NCBI RefSeq assembly: GCF_019720915.1
Contig: NZ_JAHKSI010000001.1
Coordinates: 496,001-560,000, forward strand
Reading direction: 5' to 3'
DNA length: 64,000 nt
From: Alkalihalobacillus sp. TS-13
GTDB lineage: Bacteria > Bacillota > Bacilli > Bacillales > Fictibacillaceae
Shown in pieces: positions 16,996 through 24,641 of the stretch. The notes under the pieces were generated by a model, which was not told where the DNA came from, searched no databases, and worked only from the letters and a program-made list of their open reading frames with translations. The translations under genes were made by a program, and so were the position numbers. Position 1 is the first letter of the stretch. Every line of letters begins with the position of its first letter.

Positions 16996-17670
16996 ATGAG
17001 GAACCGATCTGTCCTTTTCTGGAGTGGGGGTAAGGATTGTTTGATGGCTCTGGATCAGGTGCTCGATTCTCAAACATCCAGCGTCGCATACCTTCTTACG
17101 ACTTATGATGAAATGACCAATAGAGTCCCTTTTCATGGCATTCATATAGAATTGATTAAAGCGCAGGCAAGTTCACTTCGAATTCCGCTAGTAGCAGTAC
17201 CCTTACCGCATAAACCATCAAATATTGAATATCAAACTATTTTACATAGACATTTAGATCCTTTAATACAACAAGGAGTGGGCTCTGTCATTTTTGGAGA
17301 CATATTTCTCGATGATTTACGAACATATCGAGAATCTCTTATACAGGAGAAACAGATGAATGCTTTATTTCCACTATGGGGAAAATCCACAAATATATTA
17401 TCATCCCAATTCATTTCAAAAGGTTACAAGGCTGTCATTTGCGGAATAGATACTGAAGCGGTGATTAAGAATTCACTTGGTCAGGATTTTGGTGAAGATT
17501 TCCTCAACCAACTTTCCGATCATGTCGATCCTTGCGGTGAGAATGGAGAGTTCCATACTTTCATTTATGATGGCCCGTTATTTGAAAAGAAGATCGATTA
17601 TGTTGCCAGACCGAAAACAAATAGCCTGTATGGAAAGTACAAGTCCATTGAATTGGACACCCCTACATGA
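16996..17670 (+). CDS. Dph6-like PP-loop ATP pyrophosphatase
   Basis: A 224-residue protein of the adenine nucleotide alpha-hydrolase superfamily. The PP-loop is WSGGKDCLMAL (residues about 9-19), followed by FGDIFLDDLR and the family signature DPCGENGEFHTF. Eukaryotic and archaeal Dph6 amidate diphthine on EF2, a modification bacteria lack, so the bacterial substrate is unknown. AAAGGAGGGAGACA precedes the ATG. Its stop is 17 nt before the next gene, which begins with its own strong site, so the pair forms an operon. Confidence 0.8.
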   Translation: MRNRSVLFWSGGKDCLMALDQVLDSQTSSVAYLLTTYDEMTNRVPFHGIHIELIKAQASSLRIPLVAVPLPHKPSNIEYQTILHRHLDPLIQQGVGSVIFGDIFLDDLRTYRESLIQEKQMNALFPLWGKSTNILSSQFISKGYKAVICGIDTEAVIKNSLGQDFGEDFLNQLSDHVDPCGENGEFHTFIYDGPLFEKKIDYVARPKTNSLYGKYKSIELDTPT

Positions 17671-17687
17671 TAAAGGAGGTTAGGAAC

Positions 17688-18257
17688 ATGCCAACATTGG
17701 TTTGCTTTGGAGACAGCCATACCGCGAAGGAGGAAAGCTTGGAAGGGTATGAGCGTTTGACTCCACGTTTGAGAAACAATCTTACAAACTGGACAATCGT
17801 TAATTCAGGAATTTCAGGAGAGACAACAAGAGCAGCTCTTGCCCGGTTGCAAGATGATGTATTACGCCATTCTCCTGACATTGTGACAATCTTATTTGGT
17901 TCGAACGATGCAAGTGAACATCGACGGATCAACCTCCCTGAGTACGAACGGAATTTAGAAATTATGATCGATCGGATTACGGCAGAGAAAACGATCATAA
18001 TAAGCCCGCCACCGATCATCGAGTTCTATCAAAAGAAGCGCAGCAATGAGGAACTGCAGAAGTATGCAGAAGTAGCAAAGAAAATCGCTGCAAAACGCGG
18101 ATGTCACTTCATTGATTTATGGTCGTACTTTTCAAAAAATAAGTTGTATGAAAAGATGCTAGAGAAAGATGGATTGCATTTCAATGAAAGGGCATATCTC
18201 TTCCTTTCTGAACTCATATTGGATGAGGTGAAGAACATTTATGCTAAAGCGGTTTGA
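17688..18257 (+). CDS. SGNH/GDSL-family lipase or esterase
   Basis: A 189-residue cytoplasmic hydrolase with block I FGDSH (catalytic Ser), block II GISGETT, block III GSND, and block V DGLHFN (catalytic Asp/His). Substrates of this subgroup include acyl, acetyl or phospholipid esters; none can be chosen here. AAAGGAGG lies 8 nt before the ATG at 17688, preferred to the ATG at 17667 inside the previous stop. It is co-transcribed with the Dph6-like gene. Confidence 0.85.
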   Translation: MPTLVCFGDSHTAKEESLEGYERLTPRLRNNLTNWTIVNSGISGETTRAALARLQDDVLRHSPDIVTILFGSNDASEHRRINLPEYERNLEIMIDRITAEKTIIISPPPIIEFYQKKRSNEELQKYAEVAKKIAAKRGCHFIDLWSYFSKNKLYEKMLEKDGLHFNERAYLFLSELILDEVKNIYAKAV

Positions 18258-18266
18258 AAGGATGAA

Positions 18267-18325
18267 AAGGACTGAGTGGACCATCAGAGGATGTTTCTGG
18301 TGTCTCTAAGCAGTTCTTTTTTTAA
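18267..18325 (+). terminator. Probable terminator after the SGNH hydrolase gene
   Basis: GGACTG pairs with CAGTTC at the base, an imperfect inner stem (CATCAGAGG / TTTCTGGTG) lies above it, and seven T residues follow. Confidence 0.65.
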
Positions 18326-18543
18326 TATTCACTACGAAGAGTTTGTTCATAATCGTTTAAAATGTCGAAACATGTCCAATGTTGATAAAATCGATAAATG
18401 GGAAATGTTCAATAAAAGATGATCGATGTACATTTCATCTTATTTCGTTATCGCGGGACAATGAATTATCCTTCTGACCTATACAATTAAAAAATGACCA
18501 CAAAAGGCAATGATTCAATAAGCCTTTTGGGTCATTAGCAGCG

Positions 18544-18696
18544 TTATTCTCCGCCAGTCGATAAATATTCGGATCGTTTCTTTTGTTTTGTACGATCTTC
18601 GTCAGACATGGTTGTATTGATTTCTTGTGCATCGTTGCCCTGAACTCTTTCAGCGCCTTGTTCAATCGCACGCTTTGAACGGTTTTTCTTGCTCAT
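18544..18696 (-). CDS. Small charged protein, 50 residues, function unknown
   Basis: It reads MSKKNRSKRAIEQGAERV and ends KKRSEYLSTGGE. AAGGGGG sits 8 nt before the ATG. It is hydrophilic and probably unfolded; no family is recognised. It lies just downstream of the HAD phosphatase gene on the same strand, so the two may share a transcript. A hairpin-like AAAGGC...GCCTTTTG stretch at 18503-18530 could end it. Confidence 0.7.
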   Translation of the reverse strand: MSKKNRSKRAIEQGAERVQGNDAQEINTTMSDEDRTKQKKRSEYLSTGGE

Positions 18697-18740
18697 GATT
18701 CGAACCCCCTTCACGATCTAGTATCCCGCAAATGGACGTC

Positions 18741-19561
18741 CTATACACGTTCCTTCAATGAAAGTAAATCCTCCAAGAAATAGGCGATCCCGTCCTCTTC
18801 ATTCGTTTTGGTAACTCCGTTAGCAATATTTTTCAGTTCCGGAATGCATTTCCCATCGCAATCCCATATCCCGCATATTCGATCATTTCTAGATCATTAT
18901 CTTCATCTCCAAATGCGATGACCCTTTCCTGGGGAACGTTCATTGATTCAGCTACCTGTTCCAATCCTACTGCTTTATTCAAGCCGGCTTTGACAACCTC
19001 TATAATGTTCCAGGGTGCACCCCATACTCTGTGATCGATGACTTCAGCATGCTTTGCCTTCAACAGTTCTCTCAATTCCTTGACATGGTGGTCTTGCGGA
19101 CGGACCAATAAGGAAGTTGGATTATGCGGGAGAGCGTGAATCAGGTGTCCGACGTTCAAGTTTGCTTTTTCAATTAAAAAAGAATTGATGATGAATTCGT
19201 CTTCCCGGTGTAAATAAACATCATCTAACACCTCGGCAATGACATTTTTTACATCAAACTCTAGGCAGGTTTCTACGATCTCTTTGGCGACATCTATCTC
19301 CATCGGTGAATGGAACCGTCCCCATTCTGGGCTTTTCGGGTGATGGATAAATGCGCCGTTGAAGTTAATAATAGGAGTGGATAATCCGAGTTCATGGTAA
19401 TATTGTTCGCTGCCACGAAATGGCCTCCCGGTAGAAATAACGACATGATGCCCGTTATCCATAGCTTGCTGTAAGATATTCTTTGTATGTACTGAAACAG
19501 TTTTATCATCTTTCAATAAAGTTCCGTCTAAATCAACGGCAATCAAATAGGGTTGTGACAT
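18741..19561 (-). pseudogene. Cof-type HAD phosphatase (YitU-like) with a C-terminal frameshift
   Basis: The protein opens with the HAD nucleophile motif AVDLDGTLL, has STGRPFRGS (motif II) and the Cof cap, and reaches motif IV AFGDEDNDLEMI, so all catalytic parts are present. The open frame stops early at 18833 after GIAMGNAFRN. In the next frame the normal family ending continues from the same spot (IPELKNIANGV ... EDGIAYFLEDLL) to a stop at 18741. One missing base near 18841-18850 explains this. The start at 19561 has AAAGGGGG 7 nt upstream. Either a sequence error or a mutation costing about 30 residues. Position matches yitU. Confidence 0.85.
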
Positions 19562-19749
19562 CCCCATGCCCCCTTTGTTTATATCATGACTAGTTCCATC
19601 ACCCAACCACTTGGATACTTAACGTACGTCCCATTTTACCGAGTCAGGTGGAAAAAGTCCAATAATTGTAAGTCTTTATACGCCTGTCGAATAAAGACGA
19701 AATATGATATGATAATTCAGGACGTTTTTTATGAAATGGAGGAAAGTCT

Positions 19750-21237
19750 ATGGGAAATGAACATCATTCAAGCGAAGTGAAAGAGGCGATTGGGAAGAAA
19801 GATATCGGACGCCTTCATTTTCGTGGGGGAGTCTTTACAGCAACTATTCCTCTCGTTTTTTTCATCGTTTGGGCAATTACATTAAGTGTTCTTGAATTAG
19901 TCACAGAAGAGGCACTTGTCCTTGGAATGGTTCTAGGAATCTTGATCGGCTTATTTTTTTGTAAATCAAAATGGTCCGATTATGCACAGTCTCTTTTTGC
20001 AGGTATGGCACAACCGATAGGAGTCATCGCTGTCATTGCCTGGTTTTGGGCAGGGATGTTCGCGAAACTTCTTTCTGCAGGAGGATTAGTGGATGGATTG
20101 ATCTGGTTTGGTTTTCAGACGGGACTTGAAGGCGGTTTCTTTGTCGGACTGACCTTTCTGTTAGCGGCATTATTCTCTACAGCTGTTGGGACAGGCTATG
20201 GCACAGTCGCAACTTTTGGGATATTGATGTACCCAGCAGGTCTTGTCCTTGGAGCAGACCCGGTCGTATTATTAGCAGCCATATTAAGCGGAGCTGTGTT
20301 TGGGGATAATTTAGCGCCGGTTTCTGACACAACGATCGTTTCAGCAACGACACAGGATGCAGACGTACCTGGAGTCGTTCGTTCACGTTTCAAATACTCT
20401 ATTGCAGCGGCGATTCCATCATTGATTTTATTTGTTATATTCGGGGGCGGCGGAAGTATCAACAATCAAACCGCACTCACCCAACTTGAACAACAGGTGA
20501 CGCCAGCTGGATTATGGTTGCTTCTACCTTTCGTTCTTGTCCTATACTTAGCTTTGAGCGGACATCATTTATTGACCTCCTTGACATGGGGAATCGTATC
20601 ATCAGTTGTTGTCATTTTTCTGACAGGTACTCCTTTGAGCGAAGTCATTTCAATCCATAAGGAAAACGGAACGCCTGTAGTTGAAGGAGCATTGATGAGT
20701 GGTATCGGCGGATACTTCAATATGGCAATCCTGATCTTATTCATTCTCTCAGCAGCACATTTACTTGAAGTAGCAGGTACGATGGAAGCAATACGGAACT
20801 TCTTCCTGAAACTCATCAAGAATGTTGTCCGCAGGGCGGAGCTATCTATTTTTGCAATCGTTGCTTCATTGAATGTATTCATAACAATCAATACAGCAGC
20901 AGAAATTGCAGCAGCACCATTTGTAAGAAAACTTGGTAAAGAGTTCAATATCCACCCTTATCGACGGGCTAATTTCCTTGATACGATCTCGTCCTCATTA
21001 GGCTATATCTTCCCTTGGAGCGGTGGTGTGCTTCTTGCCTGGGCGACAATAAAGGGAGCGGCAAAGGACTATGATTTCTTAACGGTAGTAGAGCCGACAG
21101 ACGTGTTCCCGTATGTCTTTCAGGGCTGGGGATTATTGATCGTCATGCTAATTGCAGCACTTACCGGGTGGGGTCTTCGTTACACAGGTAAAAATGGTGA
21201 AGAAATTCATCCGAAAAATTATAAGCATGAATCTTAA
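19750..21237 (+). CDS. NhaC-family Na+/H+ antiporter
   Basis: A 495-residue membrane protein with roughly a dozen hydrophobic segments. Family features are ALFSTAVGTGYGTVATFG, GAVFGDNLAPVSDTT and INTAAEIAAAPFV. NhaC-type proteins exchange cytoplasmic Na+ for H+, and relatives exchange organic acids (MleN), so the exact couple is uncertain. Such antiporters are prominent in salt- or alkali-tolerant Bacillaceae. GAAATGGAGGAAAGTCT precedes the ATG. Confidence 0.85.
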   Translation: MGNEHHSSEVKEAIGKKDIGRLHFRGGVFTATIPLVFFIVWAITLSVLELVTEEALVLGMVLGILIGLFFCKSKWSDYAQSLFAGMAQPIGVIAVIAWFWAGMFAKLLSAGGLVDGLIWFGFQTGLEGGFFVGLTFLLAALFSTAVGTGYGTVATFGILMYPAGLVLGADPVVLLAAILSGAVFGDNLAPVSDTTIVSATTQDADVPGVVRSRFKYSIAAAIPSLILFVIFGGGGSINNQTALTQLEQQVTPAGLWLLLPFVLVLYLALSGHHLLTSLTWGIVSSVVVIFLTGTPLSEVISIHKENGTPVVEGALMSGIGGYFNMAILILFILSAAHLLEVAGTMEAIRNFFLKLIKNVVRRAELSIFAIVASLNVFITINTAAEIAAAPFVRKLGKEFNIHPYRRANFLDTISSSLGYIFPWSGGVLLAWATIKGAAKDYDFLTVVEPTDVFPYVFQGWGLLIVMLIAALTGWGLRYTGKNGEEIHPKNYKHES

Positions 21238-21360
21238 ATGTGTATAAGGTTACTTTCTTCAATAGTGTACGTTGACTATTGGATAGGAAGATGTTGGGTG
21301 TTTAATGTTATAGAGAAAGGGTAATTATGAAATTAAACTACTTGAGGAGGTTGACTTGAA

Positions 21361-21633
21361 ATGAAATTCACACCGAAAAAAGCAATTGTGTCAGGTGTCG
21401 CAGCAAGTGTAGCAGGTGCAGCTACCTATTATCTAAAAGATCGCTCAAACCGAATCAAGGTAAAAGAGACCCTGACTGACTTCACGACTAAGATTAAAGA
21501 TCGTGCAGGGAAGTTCAACAATTCTAATGTACCTGTCGAGAAAGCTGGAGAGCCAAGCGACGTTGAAGACAGCAAGATGGTTGCTGAAGGCGCTCAAACA
21601 AGTGTTGATTATTATAACAAAACCCAACAATAA
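21361..21633 (+). CDS. Small YtxH-like protein of unknown function
   Basis: A 90-residue protein with an N-terminal short hydrophobic stretch (AIVSGVAASVAGAATYYL) and a charged helical tail (KDRSNRIKVKETLTDFTTKIKD split by lysines), the general plan of YtxH-type single-pass proteins. GAGGAGG lies upstream of the ATG. No function can be given. The terminator directly after it closes the transcript. Confidence 0.7.
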   Translation: MKFTPKKAIVSGVAASVAGAATYYLKDRSNRIKVKETLTDFTTKIKDRAGKFNNSNVPVEKAGEPSDVEDSKMVAEGAQTSVDYYNKTQQ

Positions 21634-21642
21634 AATATTTGA

Positions 21643-21677
21643 AAGAAAGCATTCGCTGCTTGCGGGTGCTTTTTTTG
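21643..21677 (+). terminator. Rho-independent terminator
   Basis: AAAGCA...TGCTTT with an inner CGC/GCG pair, followed by a run of seven T residues. Confidence 0.85.
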
Positions 21678-21765
21678 GTTCAGACCGTTGTCGAGGTCCT
21701 TTAGTTCCACTCATAGCATAAACTTTGTTAAAATAATGACAATCAATCTTTGGAGTAGATGTCTT

Positions 21766-22533
21766 ATGATAAAAATCAGTACAGAATACATACAAAACAT
21801 ACCAATACTGAATGTAGCTAGAGAAGATATTTTTTCAGATACACTGCCTACCCTTGTTTTTCTCCACGGTTTTACGAGTTCGAAGGAACAGAATCTGTCC
21901 TATGCCTATCTGCTAGCCAAGAATGGGATTCGTGTCCTATTACCAGATCTTCCGTTGCACGGTGAACGCTCTGACCCGATCTCAGTAGAAGAACGGCAAT
22001 GGAAATTTTGGGATATTGTCGTGCAAGGGATTGCTGAATTCAAGGAAGTTGCAGACCATTATGTGACAAACGGTCATACTGACTCTGGTCGGATTGGAGT
22101 CGCAGGTACCTCTATGGGAAGCATTACGATGTTCGGTGCACTAACGCAATATGACTGGATTAGAACCGCTGTTTCCTTAATGGGGACTCCTAGTTATGAG
22201 CAATTCGCCAATATGATGATCCATTCGATCCAAAAAGAGGGCAGGCAGCTACCGTTATCCACATCTGAACTAGAATCGAAAGTTCAGAGCTTAAAGCCTT
22301 ATGATTTATCCTTGAATCCTCGTTTGTTAGGGGATAGATCTCTGTTGATCTGGCATGGGAAAGCAGATAATGTTGTCCCATATCAACTGACGAAACAATT
22401 TTATGAAAGCTTAGTGAAAGCAGGACTATTTCGAGAAAACCAGGTTGAGATGGTGACTGATCCAATTGCTGGCCATAAAGTGACGCGCGATGCCTGTCAT
22501 AGAGCAGTGGAATGGGTAATAGAAAAATTATAG
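21766..22533 (+). CDS. yitV: Alpha/beta hydrolase, YitV-like esterase
   Basis: A 255-residue esterase, the same length as B. subtilis YitV. The oxyanion region is FLHGFTSSKEQ, the nucleophile elbow GTSMGS, the acid region WHGKADNVVPY, and the catalytic His in IAGHKVT. The frame is open back to 21688, but GGAG lies 10 nt before the ATG at 21766 and homology begins there. Its place between a YitU-like and a YitW-like gene repeats the B. subtilis order. Natural ester substrate unknown. Confidence 0.88.
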   Translation: MIKISTEYIQNIPILNVAREDIFSDTLPTLVFLHGFTSSKEQNLSYAYLLAKNGIRVLLPDLPLHGERSDPISVEERQWKFWDIVVQGIAEFKEVADHYVTNGHTDSGRIGVAGTSMGSITMFGALTQYDWIRTAVSLMGTPSYEQFANMMIHSIQKEGRQLPLSTSELESKVQSLKPYDLSLNPRLLGDRSLLIWHGKADNVVPYQLTKQFYESLVKAGLFRENQVEMVTDPIAGHKVTRDACHRAVEWVIEKL

Positions 22534-22542
22534 AGAATGGAA

Positions 22543-22570
22543 GAAGCCCTTAATCGGGGCCTCTTTTTTT
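22543..22570 (+). terminator. Rho-independent terminator after yitV
   Basis: AAGCCC / GGGGCCT stem around TTAATC, followed by eight T residues. Confidence 0.8.
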
Positions 22571-22590
22571 TGCTCGTGTATTCCACTGCA

Positions 22591-22674
22591 CTTGCACGCT
22601 TCCAACTTAAAGTTGCTCAATTAACTTCTGAAGTTGCACAATTTTCCACTAAAGATGCACGATCACCCACAAAA
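22591..22674 (+). repeat. 21-bp tandem array, family C locus 2
   Basis: Four degenerate units of exactly 21 bp start at 22591, 22612, 22633 and 22654. Each opens with a G/CTTGC-type core (TTGCACG, TTGCTCAA, TTGCACAA, ATGCACGA) and ends in AAA or GAA. A further partial unit precedes at about 22571. Confidence 0.65.
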
Positions 22675-22782
22675 TTCAAATTCACTCCATCTCCTTATCT
22701 AAAGCTTTTGAGAAAAAAATCAAATTCGTCTCCCCCTTTTTGCGATGAACTTTGTATTTATTAGGTGAAAGGGGGTGAGGGA

Positions 22783-23001
22783 ATGGCAACAGCAATCCTG
22801 AATGACACAAGATTGACGATCACTTTTGATGCTGGGATCGATCTCGAAGGGAAGCCAGTCTATAAACGTAAAAGTTTCACTAACGTAAAGAGCAGTGCAA
22901 CACATGACCAGCTCTTTGCTATTGTTGAGGCACTGGCACCACTTCAACAGTATCCAATCAACGATGTCGAGCGTACAAACTCATTTGACCTTAGTGCTTA
23001 A
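22783..23001 (+). CDS. DUF1659 family protein
   Basis: A 72-residue protein with the DUF1659 pattern: LTITFDAGIDLEGKPVYKRK and the terminal FDLSA region. Function is unknown. The family is usually encoded next to DUF2922 and YvrJ genes in spore formers, as here. The ATG at 22783 follows AAAGGGGGTGAGGGA; a GTG at 22765 is in frame but would lack a site. Confidence 0.85.
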   Translation: MATAILNDTRLTITFDAGIDLEGKPVYKRKSFTNVKSSATHDQLFAIVEALAPLQQYPINDVERTNSFDLSA

Positions 23002-23035
23002 AGCGTCTAACTAATTGAGGAGAGGAGGAATCTTG

Positions 23036-23254
23036 ATGGCAAAACAAATTGAATTGTTATTCGAAAATGAGGAAGGGAAAACAGTCCGTCTATCCCTTGA
23101 TGAACCTGTAGAACCAGTTGATACAATTGCATTGGAATCAGCTATGGATCAGATTTTGGCAGAAAATGCATTCGTATCTTCTGGAGGCGATCTTATAGCT
23201 AAGAAGGGTGCACGCATTGTAGAACGTAACGTTACAGATATTCCATTATCATAA
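23036..23254 (+). CDS. DUF2922 family protein
   Basis: A 72-residue protein with the DUF2922 features: IELLFENEEGKTVRLSLDEP and a late ARIVERNVTDIPL. Function unknown; partner of the DUF1659 gene 34 bp upstream. GGAGAGGAGGAATCTTG precedes the ATG at 23036. A terminator and a repeat element now separate it from the YvrJ gene that normally completes the set. Confidence 0.85.
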   Translation: MAKQIELLFENEEGKTVRLSLDEPVEPVDTIALESAMDQILAENAFVSSGGDLIAKKGARIVERNVTDIPLS

Positions 23255-23263
23255 TGGGTATTT

Positions 23264-23299
23264 TAAGGATCGGCTTCATGCAAGTCGGTCCTTTTTTCG
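23264..23299 (+). terminator. Rho-independent terminator after the DUF2922 gene
   Basis: AAGGATCGGCTT / AAGTCGGTCCTT with G-U pairs around CATGC, then six T residues. Confidence 0.85.
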
Positions 23300-23328
23300 A
23301 TTAACTTAGCCATATATAAAGGCTTTAT

Positions 23329-23812
23329 TGTTGATTTTTACGAAATTCACTCCCTTTCCGCGGGCTCAAGAAAAGTGGAAGCGACCCGGTAAGGCACGCA
23401 GGTCACTGGAAAACTGACGAGGAGGCTCGAACCAAACAAAGATTTGGTTCTGCGTGGGCTCACTCATAAGGATATCAATCAATGTGTAGACCGCCGCAGG
23501 AAGTTTGAAGTGATCCAAGTGACTGGTCGCTGAGCTAGACATCACCTCCAAGCATTAGCCCTAATCCGCAAGCCTCCTCACTTGCACAGGATGTCAACAC
23601 AAAAATGAAATCATTTTCGTGTCTGCGATGGGTATTCTTAGAAGCTTTCCTTCTGCTGGCTTCGACGTTCACCATAGGACGTGGTGGTATTTAGTCGAAG
23701 TTCATTATTATAGTCGAAGCTCCTTTTAAAACAGTGGGGTCTCGCCTGGCTCGCTTTTCCCGCAGGATTGTCGCAAATTACGCTTCACTCAAATTTAAGC
23801 AGAAATCAACAG
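23329..23812. repeat. Dispersed repeat family B, copy 3 (longest copy)
   Basis: Bounded by inverted TGTTGATTT / AAATCAACA ends. From left: GAAATTCACTCCCTTTCCGC, a CTGACGAGGAGGCTC module, an extra ~70-bp segment with the hairpin GAACCAAA/TTTGGTTC, GCCGCAGGAAGTTTGAAGTG, a segment with GTCGAAG and GACGTTCACCATAGG motifs, GGGGTCTCGCCTGGCTCG, and a right end CCCGCAGGATTGTCGCAAATT. It lies between the DUF2922 gene and yvrJ. Confidence 0.9.
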
Positions 23813-23849
23813 TATGATTAATTTTAATAGAAATGAAAGGGGTGACGAG

Positions 23850-23987
23850 ATGGAACAATGGGTTACGGTGATGAGTGATTTTGGTTTTCCTGTTGTTGTA
23901 ACACTCTACTTGCTGCACAGAATCGAATCGAAACTCGAATCATTGAACCAATCCATCAACAATCTTCCTAATCAATTGAAAAGCTGA
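23850..23987 (+). CDS. YvrJ family small membrane protein
   Basis: A 45-residue protein reading MEQWVTVMSDFGFPVVVTLY and ending NNLPNQLKS. It has one hydrophobic helix (residues about 10-23) then a short coiled segment, the YvrJ family plan. AAAGGGGTGACGAG precedes the ATG. YvrJ genes normally follow DUF1659 and DUF2922 directly; here repeat copy B3 has come between them. Confidence 0.85.
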   Translation: MEQWVTVMSDFGFPVVVTLYLLHRIESKLESLNQSINNLPNQLKS

Positions 23988-24059
23988 TGCGGAACATTTT
24001 ATGTCCTGCTTCCAATGGGTTATACTATAATCAGAAATTCGAAATGGAAGGGGTTCATT

Positions 24060-24371
24060 ATGGCTAACGAAGAAGTTAAAGAAAAGTTGATGGAAGCACT
24101 TGAAGAAGTAGAAGATCCTGAATTGGGTGTAGATATCGTTAATTTAGGGCTAGTATATGATGTCGAGCTAGATGAAGAAGGTATGGCAAAAGTAACGATG
24201 ACTTTGACTGCTATGGGTTGTCCGTTAGCAGGAACGATCGCTAACGATGTACGCAATGCACTGATCGATTTTCCTGAGGTCAAGGAAGTTGACGTTAATA
24301 TTGTGTGGAATCCACCGTGGACAAAAGACAAAATGTCCAGATATGCAAAAATCGCTCTTGGAATTCAATAA
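24060..24371 (+). CDS. yitW: MIP18/DUF59-family Fe-S assembly protein, YitW-like
   Basis: A 103-residue protein, about the length of B. subtilis YitW. It has VEDPELGVDIVNLGLVYDV near the start and the cysteine motif TAMGCPLAG. Members such as SufT and PaaD help insert iron-sulfur clusters. GGAAGGGG lies just upstream of the ATG at 24060, preferred over 24015. Position next to yitV fits B. subtilis. Confidence 0.88.
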   Translation: MANEEVKEKLMEALEEVEDPELGVDIVNLGLVYDVELDEEGMAKVTMTLTAMGCPLAGTIANDVRNALIDFPEVKEVDVNIVWNPPWTKDKMSRYAKIALGIQ

Positions 24372-24401
24372 AAGAGGAACCATAATACAAAAACGATGGA
24401 T

Positions 24402-24480
24402 TGATCCGAAAAACAGTAGCTTTCAATGCAACAGTACATGTCTTATGTTGTAATATGCTGCTCTCGGGTCGATCCTTTTT
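24402..24480 (+). terminator. Long imperfect terminator hairpin after yitW
   Basis: GGATTGATCCGA pairs with TCGGGTCGATCC, an inner GCAACA/TGTTGT stem is nested inside, and the structure ends in six T residues. Confidence 0.7.
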
Positions 24481-24576
24481 TGCATTTAAAAAAGGTATAA
24501 AATGCTTTCTTCCATATAAGCGCAACGAAAGCTCAGCCTGCGCCAAAGGTTTGGCTTTGCTAAGTTTTCTTTGTTG
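24481..24576 (+). repeat. Dispersed repeat family A, copy 2
   Basis: Same layout as copy 1: GCATTTAAAAAAGGTATAAAATGC, CTTTCTTCCATATAAGCGCAA, CTCAGCCTGCGCCAAAGG, TTTGGCTTTGCTAAGTTTTC. It begins in the T-tract of the yitW terminator and ends about 65 bp before moeA. Confidence 0.85.
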
Positions 24577-24641
24577 ATTTCGTGAAACTGTCAGGAGTCT
24601 TTGCTAAAATGAAAGTGGAATGTTAAAAGGCGGTGACAAGT

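Noticed and set aside
23366-23551. Minus-strand 61-residue frame
   Set aside because: Lies wholly inside repeat B3; the similar frame at 29862 lies inside B4, so both come from shared repeat sequence.
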